Below are positions 21,817 to 28,596 of a stretch of DNA of 64,000 bases, piece after piece; positions within the stretch are counted from its first letter, which is position 1; every line of letters begins with the position of its first letter. The notes under the pieces were generated by a model. The model saw only the letters and a list, made by a program, of their open reading frames with translations, made no database searches and was not told the DNA's origin. Both the position numbers and the translations under genes were made by a program. Origin of the DNA: Bacteroidales bacterium UBA1680 (lineage in GTDB: Bacteria > Bacteroidota > Bacteroidia > Bacteroidales > UBA932); the NCBI GenBank assembly GCA_002320605.1, contig DCKG01000028.1, positions 1-64,000 on the forward strand. The letters are read 5' to 3'.

Positions 21817-22038
21817 ATGTATTGGACACTTGAACTTGCCAGCAGCCTGGACGATGCTCCTTGGCCGGCCACGAAAGACGAACTCATTGATTATGCCAAT
21901 CGTTCCGGTGCGCCGGAAGAGGTAATCGAGAATCTTCAGGAACTAGAGGACGATGGCGAAATTTACGAAAGCATTGAAGATATATGGCCGGACTACCCGA
22001 CCAAAGACGACTTCTTCTTCAACGAGGAAGAATACTAG
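21817..22038 (+). CDS. DUF2795 domain protein
   Basis: A small acidic cytoplasmic protein of 73 residues that is highly conserved in Bacteroidetes. The sequence runs MYWTLELAS, then DDAPWPATKDELIDYANRSG, and ends DIWPDYPTKDDFF with an acidic tail. It resembles a helical SAP-like domain, but no biochemical role is established. It is monocistronic: a promoter-like gap precedes it and a strong hairpin follows at 22181. The short length is normal for the family. Confidence 0.88.
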   Translation: MYWTLELASSLDDAPWPATKDELIDYANRSGAPEEVIENLQELEDDGEIYESIEDIWPDYPTKDDFFFNEEEY

Positions 22039-22180
22039 CAGACTAGGATTCGCCGAGAAAGTCATTTCTGCGAGCAAATCTGTAATCTTGAACCAAATGG
22101 AAACACAACGGAACACCCAGAAACAATAACGGGAGGCCGCAAAAAAATACTGAGCACCATGGGTGCGTTTGGAGCCCCAC

Positions 22181-22217
22181 AAAGCGAGTTAGGCCATATC
22201 GTGCCTGACTCGCTTTT
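22181..22217 (+). terminator. Intrinsic terminator downstream of the DUF2795 gene
   Basis: A 13-14 bp stem, AAAGCGAGTTAGGC paired with GCCTGACTCGCTTT, around an 8-nt loop, ending in TTTTGCTTT. It lies in the 331-nt gap 22039-22369, which otherwise holds a small GCACC/GGTGC hairpin (22154-22166) and the REP-like palindromes. Confidence 0.75.
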
Positions 22218-22268
22218 GCTTTCAAGGGGCGCCAAGCCCAGCCATCTCGCCCTCACCTCGACTGCTCT

Positions 22269-22294
22269 CAAGTGCAAAAACGCCCGATTTGCAC
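22269..22294. repeat. REP-like palindrome, copy 1 (imperfect)
   Basis: CAAGTGCAAA, a short GC-rich spacer, then TTTGCAC. It shares both arms with copy 2 at 22320 and lies in the leader of the IS200-like gene. The last three bases of the right arm are lost here, although a CTTG occurs 9 nt further on. Confidence 0.6.
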
Positions 22295-22319
22295 GCGAAA
22301 GGCTTGAAACAACAACTCT

Positions 22320-22348
22320 CAAGTGCAAAACGGGCTGATTTGCACTTG
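22320..22348. repeat. REP-like palindrome, copy 2 (perfect arms)
   Basis: A perfect 10-bp inverted repeat, CAAGTGCAAA and TTTGCACTTG, around 9 nt (ACGGGCTGA), ending 21 nt before the start codon of the RAYT-type gene. A pair of related palindromes beside such a gene is the typical arrangement of REP sequences and their cognate tyrosine transposase. Confidence 0.65.
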
Positions 22349-22369
22349 ACAACAGACCCGACAAACATT

Positions 22370-23290
22370 ATGGCAAAACTGACATTCAGAGAAAGAGAAC
22401 AAAGCTGCGAACAAACATTCCTCCACTCAGGACAGTGGTGGCACCTTTATACTCCAGGGAAAGAGACTCCGGTGATTTTCGCCTGCTCAGATGACTGCCG
22501 TTACGCTATCAATCTTCTTGCAAGATGCTCCGTCGAATGTCCTCCGGTACACATAGCAGCCTTCGAAATAATGAGCGACCATATTCACATTGCTGCCAGC
22601 GGTGAACGTGACAATCTTTTGGCATTTTTCAGATTATTCCGAAGGCGTCTTGCAAGGTATTTTAGCAATCGGAGCACTCCACTCCCAGATTCCTTTCAAC
22701 CTTGTCTCATAGAAATCGCAGATATCAAATCTCTGAGGAACACAATCGTCTACATCAACCGCAATGGTTATGTCGTAGACCCTTCCTTCACGCCGTTTTC
22801 TTATCCGTGGGGTACTGGAAGATACTATTACAATGACATTCCTTGCGTCGATGCGGTCAGCAACTATTCCACAAGAGAGTTGAGAACCTTGCTTAAATGT
22901 GACACTCCCGGTGTGCCGCCTGATTTCAAAATCATTAACGGGCACATCTCCCCCACCTCCTTCTGCGCAATCAAGTTCGGCATGGCGATGTTCCGCGACG
23001 CGCACCACTACTTCGCACTGCTGACGAAGAACGTGGAGGCGTACAGCGAGCTGGCGGCGGAGCTGGATGATGGAGAGTTCCTGACTGATGCTGAACTGTT
23101 TACACAGGTGTGGAAGATTGTTCGGGAAAAGTACAAGCTGGAACGTCTCAGCGATTTGTCGAAGGCGCAGAAGCAGGACCTCGCCCGTGCTCTTCATTAC
23201 GACTGGCGCTCTTCCAACGGCCAGATCCGCCGCATCCTCGGCCTCAGCCAATACGAGGTCGATTCCCTCTTCCCGCTTAGCAAGAAGTGA
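22370..23290 (+). CDS. REP-associated tyrosine transposase (RAYT)-like, IS200/Y1 HUH domain protein
   Basis: This 306-residue protein has an N-terminal Y1/IS200-type HUH domain: the metal-binding HUH motif appears in MSDHIHIAA (about residues 73-81), and the catalytic-Tyr region reads NTIVYINRNGYVVDPS followed by the FSYPWGTGRYY segment typical of RAYTs. A C-terminal domain of about 130 residues (DDGEFLTDAELFTQVW...) probably binds DNA. The start at 22370 (MAKLTFRERE) is preferred because an upstream in-frame start would translate through the second palindrome. RAYTs nick and join single-stranded REP hairpins and are usually domesticated single-copy genes. Here two REP-like palindromes sit immediately upstream and no terminal inverted repeats of an insertion sequence are seen. 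Confidence 0.7.
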   Translation: MAKLTFREREQSCEQTFLHSGQWWHLYTPGKETPVIFACSDDCRYAINLLARCSVECPPVHIAAFEIMSDHIHIAASGERDNLLAFFRLFRRRLARYFSNRSTPLPDSFQPCLIEIADIKSLRNTIVYINRNGYVVDPSFTPFSYPWGTGRYYYNDIPCVDAVSNYSTRELRTLLKCDTPGVPPDFKIINGHISPTSFCAIKFGMAMFRDAHHYFALLTKNVEAYSELAAELDDGEFLTDAELFTQVWKIVREKYKLERLSDLSKAQKQDLARALHYDWRSSNGQIRRILGLSQYEVDSLFPLSKK

Positions 23291-23582
23291 TGCACAGCTC
23301 GTCTCCAAATCCTCTCAAAAAGGCTGTTTTTTTCGTAAATATGGCGTTTCTACGGACGGAGTACTTCGAAAACCTAGTTAAATTATCCTTAGATCGGTGC
23401 TTGCTAGCGAGAGCCTGTCTAATCTCCACTTCTCTCTCAACCATAGCGACTATGAGTATGTTTGCGCAAATGCTGGTTATCCACCAGAATACCCTCATCG
23501 AACACACTGCATTGAAAATTCTTCTAGATAATTCGCTATGAGCAAGACAATCAAAGATTATGGCGGCTCCGCAAAATATGTG
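23291..23582. other. Gap with no supported gene after the RAYT-like gene
   Basis: Open frames in this stretch have no recognisable family motif. It is followed by gene remnants on the minus strand, and the whole segment to 24225 looks like decayed accessory DNA. I see no promoter or hairpin that I would defend. Confidence 0.4.
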
Positions 23583-23795
23583 CTAAAATTGTTTATTAAA
23601 AACGCAGGGATCATTCTCGAAATGACCATTTGTCTCTCCGCCACCGTAGCCATAAGTGCTATCATAGTCGCCTTTAATCATAAGGCTACTGGGAGTAACG
23701 GCCACTAGTTCCCATCCATCTTTTCCCAAATCATTTAAGGCTCCTGTTTTCCGCAATGCGTCACCCAGAATCACCCCAGCAGCAAGTGCAAGCAT
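23583..23795 (-). pseudogene. C-terminal remnant of a DUF4177-like protein
   Basis: A 70-codon frame contains ALNDLGKDGWELVAV, the signature of the small DUF4177 family, but its N-terminal strand (typically MKKWEYKVV-like) is missing and replaced by an unrelated hydrophobic lead. The tail (GDYDSTYGYGGGETN...) does not match the usual YYYFKR ending. It lies directly downstream, on the same strand, of a sigma-factor fragment, and a 13-bp inverted repeat (23743-23755 and 23835-23847) spans the junction between the two. A small intact gene of unknown function cannot be excluded. Confidence 0.4.
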
Positions 23796-23847
23796 TTGAA
23801 AATCAACGGTAATTTGTTTATGCGAAGATTAGCGTGCGGAAAACAGG
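23743..23847. repeat. 13-bp perfect inverted repeat spanning a remnant junction
   Basis: CCTGTTTTCCGCA at 23743-23755 is repeated in inverse orientation as TGCGGAAAACAGG at 23835-23847, with 79 nt between. The left arm lies in the DUF4177-like remnant and the right arm at the point where the sigma-factor fragment loses family resemblance. Confidence 0.6.
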
Positions 23848-23988
23848 TAATGGATACTGCCGCTGCCATAGCCGGACAAAGCTGTCTTGCAGAATGTCTT
23901 CAGCATCCCCAGCATCCGGTAGCATCCTCATGGAAACCACCTTCAGCTTCTTCCGAAGCCGTATGAACGCATCAGTCAAGTAATCCAT
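23818..23988 (-). pseudogene. N-terminal remnant of an ECF RNA polymerase sigma factor
   Basis: A 56-codon frame on the minus strand begins MDYLTDAFIRLRKKLK and contains DAEDILQDSFVRLW, the hallmark of sigma-70 region 2 (2.1-2.2) in ECF sigma factors. Family members continue for about 110 more residues with regions 2.4 and 4. Here the frame turns into unrelated residues (QRQYPLPVFRTLIFA) and stops. Region 4, needed for -35 recognition, is absent nearby, so the gene is dead. The break coincides with one arm of the 13-bp inverted repeat. Confidence 0.65.
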
Positions 23989-24225
23989 CGCCGCTGGAGC
24001 CGGGCATTTATCGTGTTGTCCTACTTATATAACACAGACGATCCCGGAATGTAACAGAAATATACAAATAATAAATCAGACAGATGGGGAACTGTTTTGG
24101 ATTATGTGATGAGTTTCTCATCAAGTGTACTGCCATCCTCTAGTTGACACACATTTTCGAATTGTCGCAAAATCCAAAAATTATATGTAAGTTTACAAAT
24201 GTCCCGAAGAAATGGGGTAAAGGAT

Positions 24226-25263
24226 ATGAATAATTTGATCATGGTGTTACTGACGATGCTCGGCTTGCTGGGCTGCAAAGGCTACTCGGACCTTAAGGTT
24301 GATGAGTTTGAAAACATGCTTTCGGAGGATAAGACTGTCCAGCTTGTGGATGTCCGCACTCCGGAGGAATATGCCGCAGGGCATCTTCCTGGGGCAATCA
24401 ACATCAACTGGCAAGACGATGGTTTCATCGAGAATGCCAGGGCACTCCTTTCCACGGAACATCCCGTAATGGTATATTGCCGGAGCGGAAAGCGCAGCGC
24501 TGCCGCCGCCGCAAAGTTGGACGGAAGCTTTTTCAAGACCCACAATCTACTTGGAGGCTATCTCGCCTGGACTGAGGCTGGAAAGCCAGTGTCTGTCTAT
24601 GACGTGGAAGGCTTCAAGACGGCTTCCGGCGAACCGTTCGCCATCACCCTCATCAAGCACGCCTCGCTGGAAATCCGCTATAAGGGTCTTTCGATACAGA
24701 TAGACCCTGTATCCGGCTATGGCAAGCCTACGGACTATGCAACGGAATTCCCTAAGGCAGACATTATCCTGATCACTCACGAACATGAGGATCACTTTGA
24801 CAAAGAGGCCATCGCAAGTCTCAGGAAGGAAGACACCCGCCTGTTCGCGAATGCCCGCTGCGCAGATATGCTCGGCTGGGGAAAAGCACTTGCCAATGGA
24901 GAGAGATCTACCCTTCCCGAAGGAATTCTATTGGAGGCAGTACCCGCCTACAACACCACTGAAGGTCACTTACAGTTCCACCCAAAAGGCAGAGACAACG
25001 GTTATGTGCTCACGCTGGACGGCTTTCGCATTTATATAGCCGGGGACACTGAAGACATTCCTGAAATGGCTGAGCTAAAAGATATTGACATTGCTTTCCT
25101 TCCTGTGAACCAGCCCTATACAATGACAGTAGACCAGTGCGTGAAAGCCGCGAAGACTTTAGCGCCCAAAGTGCTGATTCCTTATCATTTCAGCGAGTCA
25201 GACATTTCTTCCCTGCCGGAACCGCTATCTGGGATAGATGTCAGGCTTCGCCAAATGCAATAG
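24226..25263 (+). CDS. Lipoprotein fusing a rhodanese domain to a UlaG-like metallo-beta-lactamase fold
   Basis: This is a predicted lipoprotein of 345 residues. The start at 24226 (MNNLIMVLLTMLGLLGC) places a lipobox with Cys at residue 17; an upstream ATG at 24199 adds charged residues. Residues about 22-125 form a rhodanese domain (LVDVRTPEEYAAGHLPGAIN; active-site loop YCRSGKRS with Cys). Residues about 140-345 form a metallo-beta-lactamase fold of the UlaG/L-ascorbate-lactonase-like group with HEHEDHFD, AGDTED and a C-terminal PYHFSES. Fusion of the two domains on a membrane-anchored protein suggests periplasmic sulfur or thiol chemistry, but no substrate is readable. It stands alone after a stretch of remnants. 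Confidence 0.82.
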   Translation: MNNLIMVLLTMLGLLGCKGYSDLKVDEFENMLSEDKTVQLVDVRTPEEYAAGHLPGAININWQDDGFIENARALLSTEHPVMVYCRSGKRSAAAAAKLDGSFFKTHNLLGGYLAWTEAGKPVSVYDVEGFKTASGEPFAITLIKHASLEIRYKGLSIQIDPVSGYGKPTDYATEFPKADIILITHEHEDHFDKEAIASLRKEDTRLFANARCADMLGWGKALANGERSTLPEGILLEAVPAYNTTEGHLQFHPKGRDNGYVLTLDGFRIYIAGDTEDIPEMAELKDIDIAFLPVNQPYTMTVDQCVKAAKTLAPKVLIPYHFSESDISSLPEPLSGIDVRLRQMQ

Positions 25264-25424
25264 GAGATGCCAGGCCGACCGGCTCAACGAAAAAAAGATG
25301 ATTCAACGGTCGCCGTCATCGCATGGTTCAACAAGAAGGAGGATGATGCAAAGTTATTACATATTCATTTTGAAAATTATCCTAAACTTCGTAAATTTCC
25401 CCCTGCAACACTGCAATAACCAAA

Positions 25425-25525
25425 ATTGCTGACCAAAACACAGCGATGTTGATGTAGATTGCTGACTAAAAATAAAATTGCTGGCCTAATGAGCCGGAGA
25501 AGACAATGTTAATTACTGACCAAAA
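25425..25525. repeat. Four degenerate direct repeats ATTGCTGACCAAAA
   Basis: Copies at 25425-25438 (ATTGCTGACCAAAA), 25458-25471 (ATTGCTGACTAAAA), 25477-25489 (ATTGCTGGCCTAA) and 25512-25525 (ATTACTGACCAAAA), with start-to-start distances of 33, 19 and 35. They lie in the 271-nt gap in front of the GT4 gene, the last ending 9 nt before its ATG. They may be operator sites or the trace of a duplicated leader. Confidence 0.5.
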
Positions 25526-25534
25526 TATACAAAG

Positions 25535-26773
25535 ATGATAATTGCATACTGCTTGCATGCTCTCAATCTTTCAGGAGGCATTGAAAGGGTGCTTACGACA
25601 AAGGCTAGCTACCTGGCCGACGTTTCAGGCTACGAGGTCCACGTAATAACCGCTCGCCAGAAAGGCAGGAAGATGCCCTTCAAAATGAGCGAGAAGGTAA
25701 TAATGCACGATCTTGACACGAATGACAGGGTCTTCCTCTTCAAGTACAAGAAGAGACTTGATGCATTACTTAACAAAATCCGTCCCGACATCACGGTGAG
25801 TGTCTGCGATAACAGCGTTTACGCTTTACCGATGTGCAAAGACGGAAGCGTCAAAGTAGGCGAATTTCATTTCTCCCACGAAAAATTCCATATGAAATAC
25901 GGGTCAAACGCTTTCGGAAGGCTCTACGCTGCACTCAGAACAAGGAAACTCGAGAAAGCCGTCAAGAAACTGGATCGATTCGTCGTGCTGACCAAGGCGG
26001 ACAAAGCGGACTGGGTGAAGGTAAGAGCCGATGGAATCGAGCAGATTTACAATCCGCTGCCATTCGTCTCCGGCCAGTCCTCTCCCCTGTCCCGGAAACG
26101 CTGCGTAGCGGCCGGAAGGCTGGAAAGCCAGAAGAACTTCAAAGATATAATCACAGCCTGGAAGACGGTGGACAACAGACATCCGGACTGGTCCCTAAGC
26201 ATCTATGGCAGCGGAAGTCGGAAAGATGAACTTACGGACTACATAAAAGCGTCCGGACTGACCGACAAGGTCATTCTGGAAGGTAACACCAGTGACATCG
26301 GCAAGGAATTGCTGGACAGTTCCTGTCTCGTGATGTCGTCAAGGTTCGAAGGCTTCCCGATGATATTGCTCGAAGCATTGACGACCGGTCTCCCAATTGT
26401 CAGCTACGACTGTCCCAAAGGGCCTTCCGAGATCGTCACGATTGGCGTCAATGGCTACCTCGTCAATGTCGGAGACACGGACACGCTTGCTCAGGGGATA
26501 CGCAAAGTCATAGAGGACGAGGAACTTCGGAAGCGGTTCGGAGCCGAGTCCAGAAGACTCTCCGAGAATTTCACCCTTGAGAAGACAATGAAAAAATGGG
26601 ATTCCCTTTTCAAAGAAATCCTGAAGCAGAAGGAGACAGGAAGCTCCACCCTAGCTAATCGTCAAGAAGATAAACAGTTAGGCCGTGCGTCTTACGGTTG
26701 CCTTCAGGCGGAAGTTTCATATAATCGCCGAACTCCTGAGTCAGCCATTCATCCCAATGCTGGAAAGCCTTGA
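25535..26773 (+). CDS. GT4 family glycosyltransferase
   Basis: This retaining GT-B glycosyltransferase of 412 residues opens with the acceptor-side motif LNLSGGIERVLTTKASYL. The donor-binding half carries CVAAGRLESQKNF, LSIYGSGSRKDEL, the SSRFEGFPMILLEALTTGLPIVSYDCPKGPSEI block with the E(x7)E pattern, and a C-terminal helix. It probably adds a hexose to a lipid-linked surface polysaccharide. The natural end for the family is near FKEILKQK (about residue 368). Here the frame runs on for roughly 45 residues that are antisense to the 3' end of the convergent licD gene, a 119-nt overlap, which suggests the original stop was lost. It opens a cassette of LicD, aminotransferase and cytidylyltransferase genes. 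Confidence 0.85.
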   Translation: MIIAYCLHALNLSGGIERVLTTKASYLADVSGYEVHVITARQKGRKMPFKMSEKVIMHDLDTNDRVFLFKYKKRLDALLNKIRPDITVSVCDNSVYALPMCKDGSVKVGEFHFSHEKFHMKYGSNAFGRLYAALRTRKLEKAVKKLDRFVVLTKADKADWVKVRADGIEQIYNPLPFVSGQSSPLSRKRCVAAGRLESQKNFKDIITAWKTVDNRHPDWSLSIYGSGSRKDELTDYIKASGLTDKVILEGNTSDIGKELLDSSCLVMSSRFEGFPMILLEALTTGLPIVSYDCPKGPSEIVTIGVNGYLVNVGDTDTLAQGIRKVIEDEELRKRFGAESRRLSENFTLEKTMKKWDSLFKEILKQKETGSSTLANRQEDKQLGRASYGCLQAEVSYNRRTPESAIHPNAGKP

Positions 26774-27461
26774 AGCGGCAGCCTTCGAACTCTAAGTCAG
26801 AATATTCATCTAGCATATTCCTTTCAAAGATTTCCCTTGTGCCGTTGTAAGTGACGGAGACAGCACCGGCAAGTCGGGAGGTCTCATAAGGATATTTAAG
26901 GACCTCATCGTTGATCAACTTCCACCAATGCTCCGCACCCTTGAGGTGAGCTTCAATCTTTGACAGAAGCGGCTGATGAAAATTGAATATATCGAAGCGT
27001 GTCCCACAAATGTTCAGCCTGTGAGACCAATGCGTCAGCTTACGCTCTCTCTTCCTTTGTAACTCAATGCATTCAGGTTTTCCATCCATAGGGAATATGT
27101 CGATGTTCAATCCGAAATCATATTCATAGCCCCGGCCTTGAATACTTTTGGTTTTGACATCTTCGACCTTAGAGAAAAAATGGACGAAGCGGTCTCCCTT
27201 GATGCCAGTCCTGTGACAAAGGCAACGGTAACGGGAGCCTGGCTCCTTCCCGAAGGTGGACACAAAACGCTCATAGTCCGGTCTTGGCATGAGCAGATCG
27301 ATGTCGTCGTCCCAAGGAATGAAACCCTTGTGACGCACTGCCCCAAGCAAGGTTCCATATGCCATTGAATACCTTATCCCCTCTTTGACGCAGAAAGCAT
27401 CCACCGACTTGAGGATTTCCAGGAGATAGAGCTGGATTTCCCTGTGTGACAATTTACGCAT
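26655..27461 (-). CDS. LicD/fukutin-type phosphotransferase, first copy
   Basis: A 268-residue member of the LicD family, which transfers phospho-alcohol groups (phosphocholine, ribitol-phosphate or glycerol-phosphate) from CDP-linked donors to glycans. The nucleotidyltransferase-fold core is clear: SMAYGTLLGAVRHKGFIPWD, the metal-binding DDDIDLLM, and a conserved end FGDYMKLPPEGNRKTH. No membrane helix is seen, so it should act at the cytoplasmic face. It is divergent from the aminotransferase gene, and its 3' end is overlapped by the readthrough tail of the GT4 gene. A paralog of similar length ends the cassette at 30810; the two differ most in the middle, where acceptor recognition is expected. 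Confidence 0.88.
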   Translation of the reverse strand: MRKLSHREIQLYLLEILKSVDAFCVKEGIRYSMAYGTLLGAVRHKGFIPWDDDIDLLMPRPDYERFVSTFGKEPGSRYRCLCHRTGIKGDRFVHFFSKVEDVKTKSIQGRGYEYDFGLNIDIFPMDGKPECIELQRKRERKLTHWSHRLNICGTRFDIFNFHQPLLSKIEAHLKGAEHWWKLINDEVLKYPYETSRLAGAVSVTYNGTREIFERNMLDEYSDLEFEGCRFKAFQHWDEWLTQEFGDYMKLPPEGNRKTHGLTVYLLDD

Positions 27462-27486
27462 AAAGCGATCAAAATATAGCCCGATT

Positions 27487-27518
27487 TTTACAAATATAGC
27501 TGAAATTTGCTAAATTTG
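27487..27518 (+). promoter_or_regulatory. Probable promoter of the aminotransferase/cytidylyltransferase/licD operon
   Basis: -33 TTTA (27487-27490, one mismatch from TTTG), a 20-nt spacer, and a perfect -7 TAAATTTG (27511-27518). The start codon follows 22 nt later at 27541. The box sits in the divergent gap with the first licD gene. Confidence 0.55.
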
Positions 27519-27540
27519 TAAAAAACTGAAACAAACGAAT

Positions 27541-28596
27541 ATGCATTCTTATGTATTTCCCGGGAATCTAGACAAGGAAATAGCGGAAATCGGTTCACAG
27601 CCTATTCCGTATATGAGGACAGACTGGTTTTCCAAGATCAATCTCGAATCCGAAAGCATCCTTTTGGATCTCATCCATTGCGATGGAGGAAAGGCAATCA
27701 TCTACACCGGGTCTGGAACCGGGGCTATGAGCGCCGTAGTGGAGAACTATGTCAGCACAAAGAGAAAAGCAATCGCCATCAACGGCGGATCTTTCGGCAA
27801 GCGCTGGGTCTCAATCTGTGAGTACTACGGGGTTCCGGTGATAGACTTCAAGGTTCCTTTTGCAAAGGACATAGACTATGCGGAGCTTGAGATGGTCTTG
27901 GACGCTGAGCACCCGGACGTGTTCCTCTGCCAGCACCACGAAACATCTAGCGGGCAGTTGTTCAACCTAGAGAAGATCTCGGAGATCTGCCACAGACACG
28001 ATGTCTCTCTCATCGTAGATGTCGTAAGCTCATTTCTCGCCGAGGATCTGGATATGGACAAGCTTGGAATCGACATCTGCGTGACAAGCACCCAGAAGGG
28101 ACTCAACATCCCTCCGGGGCTGTCCATTGTGTTCCTCAGCAGAAGACTTGAGAATTATGAATATGCCCATAGAGGCTATTACTGGGACTTCGAGGACAAT
28201 CTGTCCAATCTCAAGAGAGGCCAGACCCCTTTCAGTCCAGCCACAATCATCTACCTTCAGCTTAACGCACGGCTCAAGCAGCTCAGGGAACAGGGCGGAG
28301 AGGCTCTCAACATCTCGCAAGTGCGCCATCGAGCCGAGGTATTCCGCGTAGAATGCCGCAGGTACGGATGGGCGATGCCAGCCGAGATTCCTTCCTGCGC
28401 AATCACGGCCATACAGACGAGGGACACGGCAGAGCGCCACATCTTCAATGGCCTGATAGAGCGGTATCAGACCTACATAATGCCTGGATCCGTCACTGGT
28501 TTCTACAGGATCTCACACATGGGGCTCCAGTCGGACGAGGAACTGCGTGAGTTAGCCGAAAGAATCCACTCAATCGAAGCCGAAATCAATGAATAA
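27541..28596 (+). CDS. Class V PLP-dependent aminotransferase (AEP/serine-glyoxylate transaminase-like)
   Basis: This is a cytoplasmic fold-type I aminotransferase of 351 residues. The phosphate-binding loop reads YTGSGTGAMSAVVENY, the PLP-pairing Asp lies in VSLIVDVVSSFLAEDLD, and the Schiff-base Lys in CVTSTQKGLNIPPGLS. The family includes 2-aminoethylphosphonate:pyruvate and serine:glyoxylate transaminases. Its stop overlaps the start of the cytidylyltransferase fusion by 8 nt, so its product may be the substrate of that enzyme. I infer that it aminates a small aldehyde or ketone (for example a phosphono- or phospho-aldehyde) to give an amino-alcohol-type group for glycan decoration. PEP mutase and phosphonopyruvate decarboxylase, expected for a 2-aminoethylphosphonate route, are not in the window. 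Confidence 0.82.
   Translation: MHSYVFPGNLDKEIAEIGSQPIPYMRTDWFSKINLESESILLDLIHCDGGKAIIYTGSGTGAMSAVVENYVSTKRKAIAINGGSFGKRWVSICEYYGVPVIDFKVPFAKDIDYAELEMVLDAEHPDVFLCQHHETSSGQLFNLEKISEICHRHDVSLIVDVVSSFLAEDLDMDKLGIDICVTSTQKGLNIPPGLSIVFLSRRLENYEYAHRGYYWDFEDNLSNLKRGQTPFSPATIIYLQLNARLKQLREQGGEALNISQVRHRAEVFRVECRRYGWAMPAEIPSCAITAIQTRDTAERHIFNGLIERYQTYIMPGSVTGFYRISHMGLQSDEELRELAERIHSIEAEINE

Noticed and set aside
22370..23290. A complete insertion sequence of the IS200/IS605 type
   Set aside because: No TnpB, no paired end structures on the far side, and a C-terminal extension unlike TnpA.
22634..23308. A 224-codon minus-strand frame opposite the RAYT-like gene
   Set aside because: No recognisable domain; the plus-strand frame has HUH and Tyr motifs.
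23538..23708. A short plus-strand frame starting MSKTIKDYGGSAKYVLKLF
   Set aside because: The first 20 residues look protein-like, but the rest is antisense to the DUF4177-like fragment and no family could be named.
25425..25525. CRISPR or satellite array before the GT4 gene
   Set aside because: Repeats are 14 nt, degenerate and unevenly spaced (33, 19, 35).
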